A DNA stretch of 43,240 nucleotides from Gilliamella sp. wkB108 (lineage in GTDB: Bacteria > Pseudomonadota > Gammaproteobacteria > Enterobacterales > Orbaceae): assembly GCF_001690195.1 (NCBI RefSeq), contig NZ_LZGM01000107.1, positions 1 through 43,240 on the forward strand, in the 5' to 3' direction. The first letter of the stretch is position 1. Every line of letters starts with the position of its first letter. The translations under genes were made by a program, and so were the position numbers. The notes beneath the pieces are model-generated. The model saw only the letters and a list, made by a program, of their open reading frames with translations, was not told the origin of the DNA and did not search any database. Positions 36,041-43,240 of this stretch are shown here, piece by piece.

Positions 36041-38305
36041 TTAGTTAAGCTCTTCTTTTAACTTATTTAAAGCACTGCCTGCTTTAAACCAATCAATCTG
36101 AGCTTGGTTATAGGTATGAGCAACTTCAAATGATTCCATACAGCCATCACTGTGATGAAGTGTTAAAGTTAGATTTTTTCCCGGTATAAAATCGGTCAAT
36201 CCAGTAATACTAATTTGGTCATCTTCACGAACTTTATCGTAATCATTTTTGTCTACAAAAGTTAGAGCTAACATACCTTGTTTTTTAAGATTGGTTTCAT
36301 GAATACGCGCGAATGATTTAACTACAATCGCTTTTACATTTAAAAAACGCGGCTCCATTGCGGCATGTTCTCGCGATGAACCTTCACCATAATTCTCTTC
36401 TGCAATAACAACAGAACCTAATCCTTCAGCTTTTAATTTACGTGCTAGTGCCGGCACTTCGATATATTGGCCACTTTGTACATCTAACACCGAATTGGTC
36501 TTTTGATTAAAGGCATTGACAGCACCAATTAACATATTGTTAGAGATGTTATCTAAATGTCCGCGAAATTTTAACCATTTACCAGCCATAGAAATGTGAT
36601 CAGTTGTACATTTGCCTGTCGCTTTGATTAACAGTGGTTGCGTAATAATGTCTTTACCATCCCATGCTGAAAAAGGTGATAGTTGTTGTAGTCGTTGAGA
36701 ATTAGGGGCAATGTGAACTTCAACCTGACTTCCGTCTGCAATTGGTGCGACATAACCTGCATCGTCAACAGCAAAGCCTTGTTTTGGTAATTCATCACCA
36801 GTTGGTTCAGGTAATTTTACTTGTTGTCCTTTGTTATTCACTAGTGTGTCAGTGAGTGGATTAAAACTGAGTCTACCCGCAATAGATAATGCCACAACTA
36901 TTTCAGGTGAACAGACAAAGGCATAAGTATTTGGGCTTCCGTCATTTCTTTTAGCAAAATTACGGTTGAACGAAGTGACAATTGAATTTTTATGTTCATC
37001 GGCAACTTCGTCGCGACGCCACTGACCAATACAAGGTCCACAGGCATTTGCCATTATCGCTGCACCAGCCTGTTCAAAACGAGTCAAAATACCATCACGC
37101 TTTGAAGTGTATTTCACTTGTTCTGAACCGGGATTGATAATTAATTTAGCATTAACCGTTAAACCTAATTGATTAGCCGCATCAATGACAGATGCAGCCC
37201 GCATCATATCTTCATAGGAGGAGTTTGTACAAGAACCAATCAAGCCAACTTCCATATTATCCGGGTAATGGTGTTCTTTGACAGCTTTAGCTAGTTGAGA
37301 TATGGGGTAAGCTAAGTCAGGGGTAAATGGACCATTCACATAAGGCTCTAAGTCGCTGAGATTAATTTCTATAACTTGGTCATAATATGCTGTCGGTTGT
37401 GCCAATACTTGCGGGTCGGGATTAAAGCAATCAATTAGCGTATTGGCTAAATCAACGACTTCTTGGCGACCTGTCATGACTAAGTAATCGGCTGATTTTT
37501 GGCTATAAGGAAAAATTGATGTGGTCGCCCCTACTTCTGCTCCCATATTACAGATAGTCGCTTTGCCTGTTGCGGATAATGATTGCGCTCCTTCTCCAAA
37601 ATATTCAATTATGGAATTGGTTCCACCTTTAACCGTTAAAATACCTGCAAGCTTTAAAATAACGTCTTTCGGGGATGCCCAACCGGATAATTTTCCTGTC
37701 AATTTGACCCCAATGATTTTTGGCATTTTCAGTTCCCAAGGCATCCCAGCCATGACATCAACGGCGTCAGCACCGCCGACACCAATTGCAATCATGGATA
37801 AACCACCCGCATTAGGCGTGTGTGAATCAGTACCTATCATCATTCCACCTGGAAAAGCATAATTTTCAAGTACAACTTGGTGAATAATACCGGCATCTGG
37901 TTTCCAAAAGCCTATGCCATATTTATTTGAAACATCTCGCAGGAATTGATATACCTCTTGGTTATTACTTTCAGCAATAATCAGATCATCATGGGCATTT
38001 TTATATGCTTGAATTAAATGGTCACAGTGTACAGTCGATGGCACAGCAACTCGTTTACGTCCAGAGTTCATTAACTGTAAAAGTGCCATTTGCGCAGTTG
38101 CATCTTGCATGGCGACACGATCTGGTGAGAAATTAACATAATCTTCACCTCGTTGATAAGCTTTAAGTTCTTCACCTTGAGCAAGATGTGCATAAAGAAT
38201 CTTTTCCGTCAAGGTTAATGGTTTACCGATTTTTTGACGAATTAAGTCAATTTTTTGTGGGTATTGCTGATAAATATGTTTAATTAAATTAATATCGTAA
38301 ACCAT
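36041..38305 (-). CDS. aconitate hydratase, mitochondrial/Bacteroides type
   Basis: 754 residues, shorter than the gammaproteobacterial AcnA (891) and AcnB (865) and equal to the mitochondrial type. Fe-S ligands are C359 ([11 protein letters not shown]), C422 and C425 ([11 protein letters not shown]). Other sites: [14 protein letters not shown] near residue 157 and [16 protein letters not shown] in the C-terminal swivel domain. It isomerises citrate to isocitrate. First gene of the operon with icd (27 bp) and citrate synthase. The subtype is unusual for a gammaproteobacterium and supports transfer of the whole operon, perhaps from Bacteroidetes in a shared gut habitat. Confidence 0.93.
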   Translation of the reverse strand: MVYDINLIKHIYQQYPQKIDLIRQKIGKPLTLTEKILYAHLAQGEELKAYQRGEDYVNFSPDRVAMQDATAQMALLQLMNSGRKRVAVPSTVHCDHLIQAYKNAHDDLIIAESNNQEVYQFLRDVSNKYGIGFWKPDAGIIHQVVLENYAFPGGMMIGTDSHTPNAGGLSMIAIGVGGADAVDVMAGMPWELKMPKIIGVKLTGKLSGWASPKDVILKLAGILTVKGGTNSIIEYFGEGAQSLSATGKATICNMGAEVGATTSIFPYSQKSADYLVMTGRQEVVDLANTLIDCFNPDPQVLAQPTAYYDQVIEINLSDLEPYVNGPFTPDLAYPISQLAKAVKEHHYPDNMEVGLIGSCTNSSYEDMMRAASVIDAANQLGLTVNAKLIINPGSEQVKYTSKRDGILTRFEQAGAAIMANACGPCIGQWRRDEVADEHKNSIVTSFNRNFAKRNDGSPNTYAFVCSPEIVVALSIAGRLSFNPLTDTLVNNKGQQVKLPEPTGDELPKQGFAVDDAGYVAPIADGSQVEVHIAPNSQRLQQLSPFSAWDGKDIITQPLLIKATGKCTTDHISMAGKWLKFRGHLDNISNNMLIGAVNAFNQKTNSVLDVQSGQYIEVPALARKLKAEGLGSVVIAEENYGEGSSREHAAMEPRFLNVKAIVVKSFARIHETNLKKQGMLALTFVDKNDYDKVREDDQISITGLTDFIPGKNLTLTLHHSDGCMESFEVAHTYNQAQIDWFKAGSALNKLKEELN

Positions 38306-38426
38306 AATAAAACCCCATTGCTAATATTTCTTCTCTGTGCATTTTACCAGTTAATAAACTGGATAATTATTCACTTTTAATAACTAAATATTCATTTAAA
38401 TATACTATTAATTTTTAAAAAAGCAA

Positions 38427-38466
38427 TTTTATACTAAAACGTATACTTAACCTGAACCATCTTGAC
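38427..38466 (-). repeat. 40-bp dispersed repeat, copy 3
   Basis: On the minus strand it starts GTCAAGATGGTTCAGG and ends ACGTTTTAGTATAAAA. It points toward acn and lies about 120 bp from the acn ATG. Confidence 0.7.
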
Positions 38467-38599
38467 AAGTTTAAGTAATTTTAGAAATCTATTGCTGTAG
38501 AAAGTGATAGAAGTTGCTTTTAAATATTCTATCCAAATATTTGAAAGTATGCTCATTAAAGTAAATTGAAAATTTAGCAACCTTATAAGTAATTATAAT

Positions 38600-38639
38600 G
38601 TTAAGATGTTTCAGGTTAACCATATGTTTAAGTATAAAG
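38600..38639 (+). repeat. 40-bp dispersed repeat, copy 4
   Basis: Starts GTTAAGATGTTTCAGG and ends ATGTTTAAGTATAAAG. It points toward the AbgT-family gene, whose ATG is about 80 bp away. Confidence 0.7.
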
Positions 38640-38720
38640 CGAGGTTATATTTAGCTGTTTGCTTGCTATAAAATTATGTGTTAAATTGTCGCTCCGAACA
38701 ATATTTACACTCATTTTTTT

Positions 38721-40280
38721 ATGAATCAAACAACTAGTCCGTCACCGACAAAAACTGGTGGCTTTTTAAATACAATAGAACGAATTGGAAACAAAATTCC
38801 CGATGTAACAACACTTTTTTTCTACGCTTTAATTATCTGTTTTGTTGCCTCTTTACTACTCTCTTTTGTGAGCTTTAATTATATAAATCCTGTGACACAA
38901 GAAAAGTTGACAGTGGTCAATATGTTAGCACCCGATCATCTGGTAACCTTTTTAACTAAAATGGTTCAAAACTTTGTCACATTTCCTCCTTTAGGTATCA
39001 CTATTGTTGCAACTTTGGGAATAGGTATTGCGGAAAGTAGTGGTTATATCCATGTTTTACTTAAAAAATTACTTGCTGTAACACCTAAAAAACTTGTTAC
39101 ACCTTCAGTCATTTTTGTCAGTATGGTATGTCATATTGCGTCTGACTCTGCTTATGTGATTTTAATGCCGGTCTCTGCAATGATGTTCTACGCGACAGGT
39201 CGTCACCCGTTGGCCGGTATTGCGGCTGCTTTTGCTGGCTTAGCCGGTGGCTTTAGTTCAAGTTATACTCCTTCAATTATTGACCCAATTATGCAAGGTT
39301 TCACCCAAAGTGCAGCACAAATTATTGATCCTTCTTATCAAGTCAATGTGTTATGTAATTACTTCTTAAGTTTCGGTGGTACTTTTTTTGTTTTGATAGC
39401 TTGTTGGTTCGTTACGGATAAAATTGTAGAGCCTCGTTTAAATGCCACTATGCCTTTAAATAAAGATCTACAATTGGATAATATTGCTGATTCACCAGCT
39501 ATTACGCCAATTGAAAATCGTGGATTTAAGTTGGCATCAATTGTGTTTATGATCATCGCAATTGGTCTTGTTTTATTATTACTCCCAGAAAATTCATTAT
39601 TACGAGCGCCAGATGGAAGTATGACCAGCAATAAAGCACCTATAATGCAAATTATTGTGCCGTTGTTATTTTTGTTTTTTTCTATTCCGGGATTGATTCA
39701 TGGTTTTGTCACTGGTGCATTTAAGTCATCTCGTGATATTGTAAAATCAATGGAAAATATCACTAAATCGTTAATTCCATTTATTGTTTTTGCGTTCTTT
39801 TGTGCGCAATTTTTATATGTCTTTTCTCATTCGCAAATTGGTACTTTAATTGCAATTGCCGGCGCAGAATTTCTAAAAGCATTGCATATGCCGTCAGTAG
39901 TCACGATTTTTGGCGTGATTATTTTAACCAGTATGTTAAATGTACTGATTACTTCAGCCTCTTCTAAATGGGCAATATTAGCTCCAATTTTTGTACCAAT
40001 GTTGATGTCTGTTGGCATTTCGCCTGAGTTAACACAAGCTGCATATCGTATCAGTTCCGCCGTTAACGTTAGTACACCGATGTTTGCTTTTTATCCATTA
40101 ATCATTGCGTATTGTCAACAGTATTGTAAAAATACTGGTGTTGGTACCTTAAGCTCAATGATGATCCCATATACCGCAGCTTTACTTATTGCTTTAACCG
40201 TAAATCTACTGTTATTTTGGTTCTTGGGTCTGCCAATTGGCTTTGATAGTGGCTATGTTTATCCAGCGACAAATCTTTAG
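38721..40280 (+). CDS. abgT: AbgT-family transporter
   Basis: 519 residues (E. coli AbgT 508). Inner-membrane carrier with about eleven helices. Recognised by IERIGNKIPDVTTLFFYALI, GIGIAESSGYIHVLLKK, HIASDSAYVILMPVSAMMF, GRHPLAGIAAAFAGLAGGFSS and the late SSKWAILAPIFVPMLMSVG. AbgT imports p-aminobenzoyl-glutamate with H+; other family members (MtrF, YdaH) export antimetabolites such as sulfonamides, so the cargo is not certain. 23 bp upstream of pepT, which suggests import of a peptide-like compound that is then cleaved. No clear ribosome-binding site precedes the ATG. Confidence 0.9.
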   Translation: MNQTTSPSPTKTGGFLNTIERIGNKIPDVTTLFFYALIICFVASLLLSFVSFNYINPVTQEKLTVVNMLAPDHLVTFLTKMVQNFVTFPPLGITIVATLGIGIAESSGYIHVLLKKLLAVTPKKLVTPSVIFVSMVCHIASDSAYVILMPVSAMMFYATGRHPLAGIAAAFAGLAGGFSSSYTPSIIDPIMQGFTQSAAQIIDPSYQVNVLCNYFLSFGGTFFVLIACWFVTDKIVEPRLNATMPLNKDLQLDNIADSPAITPIENRGFKLASIVFMIIAIGLVLLLLPENSLLRAPDGSMTSNKAPIMQIIVPLLFLFFSIPGLIHGFVTGAFKSSRDIVKSMENITKSLIPFIVFAFFCAQFLYVFSHSQIGTLIAIAGAEFLKALHMPSVVTIFGVIILTSMLNVLITSASSKWAILAPIFVPMLMSVGISPELTQAAYRISSAVNVSTPMFAFYPLIIAYCQQYCKNTGVGTLSSMMIPYTAALLIALTVNLLLFWFLGLPIGFDSGYVYPATNL

Positions 40281-40303
40281 CCATTAATAAGGAGTTATCT
40301 ATT

Positions 40304-41536
40304 ATGAATATTACAGAACAGCTAGTTACCCGTTTTTTACGCTATGTTAGTATACCAAGCCAAAGTGCTGTTGGTTGCGCTAATGTTCCTTCTACTCCAG
40401 GTCAAACGGAGTTAGCTAAAGTACTTCAACAAGAGTTAATTGAACTTAACTTACAAGATGTATATCTTGATGAACATAGTATCGTGACCGCTAAATTAGC
40501 CGGAAATAGTCCTAATGCACCTAAAATTGGATTTGTGGCGCATCTGGATACGGTTGATGTGGCATTATCAGATAAAATCAACCCTCAGCGAGTTAAATTT
40601 ACTGGTCAGGATATTTTATTAAATAAACAAAAAGATATTTGGTTCAAAGTTGCAGAGCATCCTGAATTGAATAAATACCTCAATGATGAGCTTATTGTCA
40701 CTGACGGTACCAGTGTGCTTGGCGCTGATAATAAGGCGGCAATTGCTAACGTAATGACAATGTTAGATCAATTACAACAACAGAAATGCACCCATGGTGA
40801 CATTTATGTCGCTTTTGTACCCGATGAAGAGGTGGGGCTTAATGGCGCCAAAAAGTTAGATTTAAATCGCTTTAAGCCGGATTTTGCCTATACCATAGAT
40901 TGTTGTGAGCTAGGTGAAGTCGTTTATGAAACATTTAATGCAGGCTCTGCTACCATTGAAATTGCGGGCGTATCAGCACATCCAATGTCAGCAAAAAATG
41001 TTTTAATTAATCCGATCCGTGTAGCAAACGATATTATTAACTGCTTTGATAGCTTTGAAACACCAGAACATACTGAAGGGAAAGAGGGTTATTTCTGGTT
41101 TAATGATATTGTGGGTAATCAAAGTACCACAACGTTGAAGATGAACATTCGCGACTTTGATCTTGCCAAATACGAGGCTCGTAAAAGTTATATCCAACAA
41201 GTGGTCGATTTTATAAGTCGTAAGTACCCTCGCGCTAAAATTGAGTGCAAAATTACTGATACATATAGCAATATTGCTAACTATTTAGGGAATGATCGGC
41301 GTTCAATTGATTTAATTTATCAATCATTTGAACAATTGAATATTCAGCCAAATACGATTGCTATGCGTGGTGGGACAGATGGTTCTGCACTTTCAGCTAG
41401 AGGACTCACTACACCTAATTATTTTACTGGCGCACATAACTTCCACTCTTGTTATGAATTTTTGCCTCTTTCATCGTTTCATAAATCATTTGAAGTGACG
41501 ATGAAAATCATCGAATTAGCAGCAAAAATGCACTAA
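40304..41536 (+). CDS. pepT: peptidase T (tripeptide aminopeptidase)
   Basis: 410 residues (E. coli PepT 408). M20B zinc aminopeptidase that releases the N-terminal residue of tripeptides in the cytoplasm. Metal and catalytic motifs: GFVAHLDTVDV (metal His and active Asp), VLGADNKAAIA (bridging Asp), FVPDEEVGLNGAK (Glu pair), TIDCCELGEV (metal Asp), and AHNFHSCYEFLPL (last metal His). The AAGGAG site precedes ATG 40304. Follows the AbgT-family gene in one operon and ends at a strong terminator. Confidence 0.96.
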   Translation: MNITEQLVTRFLRYVSIPSQSAVGCANVPSTPGQTELAKVLQQELIELNLQDVYLDEHSIVTAKLAGNSPNAPKIGFVAHLDTVDVALSDKINPQRVKFTGQDILLNKQKDIWFKVAEHPELNKYLNDELIVTDGTSVLGADNKAAIANVMTMLDQLQQQKCTHGDIYVAFVPDEEVGLNGAKKLDLNRFKPDFAYTIDCCELGEVVYETFNAGSATIEIAGVSAHPMSAKNVLINPIRVANDIINCFDSFETPEHTEGKEGYFWFNDIVGNQSTTTLKMNIRDFDLAKYEARKSYIQQVVDFISRKYPRAKIECKITDTYSNIANYLGNDRRSIDLIYQSFEQLNIQPNTIAMRGGTDGSALSARGLTTPNYFTGAHNFHSCYEFLPLSSFHKSFEVTMKIIELAAKMH

Positions 41537-41543
41537 ATATTCT

Positions 41544-41570
41544 AAAAAGGGATTAATTTCCCTTTTTTTA
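41544..41570 (+). terminator. Rho-independent terminator after pepT
   Basis: AAAAAGGGA, a 6-nt loop, then TCCCTTTTTTT: a 9-bp stem ending in a T run, 8 bp past the pepT stop. Confidence 0.9.
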
Positions 41571-41710
41571 TTGCTATCTAAATTTACAATTTTAATCTAT
41601 TTAACCATTTCATGGTAAGAATTCATTATTGCTTACACAACCTCTCTAATGGTTATCATCTATATTACAATGATTTAATAGGATTTGAGTCTGTTTATCG
41701 CTTTTTGTGT
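41571..41710. other. AT-rich spacer before the tandem array
   Basis: No gene. Near its end (about 41699-41710) the text ATCGCTTTTTGTGT resembles the end of the repeat unit (ATCGCTTTGTGT) with two extra T, so it is probably a diverged stub of the array. Confidence 0.5.
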
Positions 41711-41753
41711 AATTAATTAGGTATTTTTGTTGCTTAAACTATGAGGGAGAAAA

Positions 41754-41888
41754 GTGGTGGGTCGTGAGCAGATTATTCGGCACTTCCTGTGCCTCACTCC
41801 TTCGGAGCCAACTCTTCGTGTTGTTCAAATTCGTTCCGGACGAATTTGTCGAACGCTGGCGTTCTCATCGCTTTGTGTTATTAATTAG
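41754..41888 (+). other. possible 44-aa reading frame in each array unit (copy 1 shown)
   Basis: GTG 41754 follows GAGGGAG by 4 nt (a second GTG is next) and reads 44 codons through all four hairpins to TAG 41886-41888, ending SSLCVIN. Repeats every 168 bp. Copy 1 differs by Gln for Leu at residue 6. The overlap with palindromes makes a chance frame likely; no known family. Confidence 0.2.
41794..41868 (-). other. possible 24-aa reading frame on the opposite strand of each unit
   Basis: ATG 41868 opens a 24-codon frame (begins MRTPAFDKFVRNEF, ends LAPKE) ending in TGA at 41794. Charged, helix-like composition, but no ribosome-binding site (TAACACAAAGCG precedes). Present in all nine copies. 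Low weight. Confidence 0.2.
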
Positions 41889-43240
41889 GTATTTTTGTTG
41901 CTTAAACTATGAGGGAGAAAAGTGGTGGGTCGTGAGCTGATTATTCGGCACTTCCTGTGCCTCACTCCTTCGGAGCCAACTCTTCGTGTTGTTCAAATTC
42001 GTTCCGGACGAATTTGTCGAACGCTGGCGTTCTCATCGCTTTGTGTTATTAATTAGGTATTTTTGTTGCTTAAACTATGAGGGAGAAAAGTGGTGGGTCG
42101 TGAGCTGATTATTCGGCACTTCCTGTGCCTCACTCCTTCGGAGCCAACTCTTCGTGTTGTTCAAATTCGTTCCGGACGAATTTGTCGAACGCTGGCGTTC
42201 TCATCGCTTTGTGTTATTAATTAGGTATTTTTGTTGCTTAAACTATGAGGGAGAAAAGTGGTGGGTCGTGAGCTGATTATTCGGCACTTCCTGTGCCTCA
42301 CTCCTTCGGAGCCAACTCTTCGTGTTGTTCAAATTCGTTCCGGACGAATTTGTCGAACGCTGGCGTTCTCATCGCTTTGTGTTATTAATTAGGTATTTTT
42401 GTTGCTTAAACTATGAGGGAGAAAAGTGGTGGGTCGTGAGCTGATTATTCGGCACTTCCTGTGCCTCACTCCTTCGGAGCCAACTCTTCGTGTTGTTCAA
42501 ATTCGTTCCGGACGAATTTGTCGAACGCTGGCGTTCTCATCGCTTTGTGTTATTAATTAGGTATTTTTGTTGCTTAAACTATGAGGGAGAAAAGTGGTGG
42601 GTCGTGAGCTGATTATTCGGCACTTCCTGTGCCTCACTCCTTCGGAGCCAACTCTTCGTGTTGTTCAAATTCGTTCCGGACGAATTTGTCGAACGCTGGC
42701 GTTCTCATCGCTTTGTGTTATTAATTAGGTATTTTTGTTGCTTAAACTATGAGGGAGAAAAGTGGTGGGTCGTGAGCTGATTATTCGGCACTTCCTGTGC
42801 CTCACTCCTTCGGAGCCAACTCTTCGTGTTGTTCAAATTCGTTCCGGACGAATTTGTCGAACGCTGGCGTTCTCATCGCTTTGTGTTATTAATTAGGTAT
42901 TTTTGTTGCTTAAACTATGAGGGAGAAAAGTGGTGGGTCGTGAGCTGATTATTCGGCACTTCCTGTGCCTCACTCCTTCGGAGCCAACTCTTCGTGTTGT
43001 TCAAATTCGTTCCGGACGAATTTGTCGAACGCTGGCGTTCTCATCGCTTTGTGTTATTAATTAGGTATTTTTGTTGCTTAAACTATGAGGGAGAAAAGTG
43101 GTGGGTCGTGAGCTGATTATTCGGCACTTCCTGTGCCTCACTCCTTCGGAGCCAACTCTTCGTGTTGTTCAAATTCGTTCCGGACGAATTTGTCGAACGC
43201 TGGCGTTCTCATCGCTTTGTGTTATTAATTAGGTATTTTT

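Larger units (their letters stand above)
38306..38720. promoter_or_regulatory. divergent regulatory region acn operon / abgT, with two repeat copies
   Basis: 415 bp, AT-rich, no gene. Contains two copies of the 40-bp repeat in opposite orientation (38427-38466 toward acn; 38600-38639 toward the transporter), forming a large imperfect inverted repeat. Each copy points to its downstream gene, suggesting common control of both transcription units. Confidence 0.6.
41711..43240 (+). repeat. tandem array of a 168-bp unit, nine copies plus start of tenth
   Basis: GTATTTTTGT recurs at 41721, 41889, 42057, 42225, 42393, 42561, 42729, 42897, 43065 and 43233: an exact 168-bp period up to the window end. 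By eye copies 2-9 are identical; copy 1 differs at 41711 (A for T) and 41770 (A for T). The unit is 76/168 G+C (45%), richer than the AT-rich spacer beside it. In copy 1, four hairpins follow one another: 41779-41793 (GGCAC/GTGCC), 41797-41807 (CTCC/GGAG), 41826-41848 (9-bp stem around TCCGG) and 41851-41864 (GAACG/CGTTC). It is not a CRISPR: there are no variable spacers. Confidence 0.97.

Noticed and set aside
41711-43240. CRISPR array
   Set aside because: The period is 168 bp with no variable spacers; the whole unit is repeated.

Overview
This window looks like a low-GC gammaproteobacterial chromosome. The housekeeping proteins read like diverged enterobacterial ones (SecD/SecF/YajC, PPC, UbiD, AspRS-NudB, MoeB, DusC, MurJ, PepT). 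Base composition and gene content would fit the Orbaceae (Gilliamella/Orbus-like gut symbionts), but that is an inference from style, not from a marker gene.

Layout. (1) 1-5.5 kb is a very AT-rich accessory island. It holds two related proteins of unknown function (one cut by the window edge), then three consecutive effector/immunity-like modules. Module 1 is a LAS-type metallopeptidase-like toxin with an overlapping exported partner. Module 2 is a toxin remnant with a nonsense codon plus an intact exported partner. Module 3 is a lysozyme-like effector tail plus a frameshifted exported partner. No secretion-system core genes are present, so these look like 'orphan' cassettes of a type VI or polymorphic-toxin locus. 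(2) 5.5-6.7 kb is a 5'-truncated P4-like primase/helicase next to tRNA-Ala(GGC), the scar of an integrated element. (3) 6.8-10.1 kb is yajC-secD-secF. (4) 10.2-16.2 kb is nuoJKLMN only, the distal membrane arm of complex I, without nuoA-I next to it. (5) 16.6-25.0 kb holds ppc, a Sel1-repeat protein, ubiD, and aspS-nudB-small exported protein. (6) 25.2-29.6 kb is a DUF3100 transporter-like pair with an M20 amidohydrolase, then moeB-dusC. (7) 29.6-33.3 kb is a pair of paralogous membrane proteins and murJ. (8) 33.4-38.3 kb is an acn-icd-citrate synthase operon of a type unusual for gammaproteobacteria. (9) 38.7-41.5 kb is an AbgT-family transporter and peptidase T. (10) 41.7 kb to the window end is a nearly perfect tandem array of a 168-bp unit rich in hairpins.

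Most striking points. The five nuo genes are all open, but NuoK, NuoL, NuoM and NuoJ have lost most of the charged residues known to be needed for proton translocation (NuoK E36 to M and E72 to Q; NuoM K234R, K265N, E407N; NuoL H334, H338 and K342 replaced), while NuoN keeps nearly all of its own. This suggests a degenerate or repurposed membrane arm. The isocitrate dehydrogenase carries the Asp-Ile-Ala determinants of NAD specificity instead of the Lys-Tyr-Val of E. coli. It sits between a mitochondrial-type aconitase and a Bacteroides/Clostridium-like citrate synthase, so together with PPC the window encodes a route from PEP to 2-oxoglutarate that yields NADH. A 40-bp promoter-like sequence occurs four times in intergenic DNA (10150, 31644, 38427, 38600). 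The 168-bp array at the right edge is unexplained.
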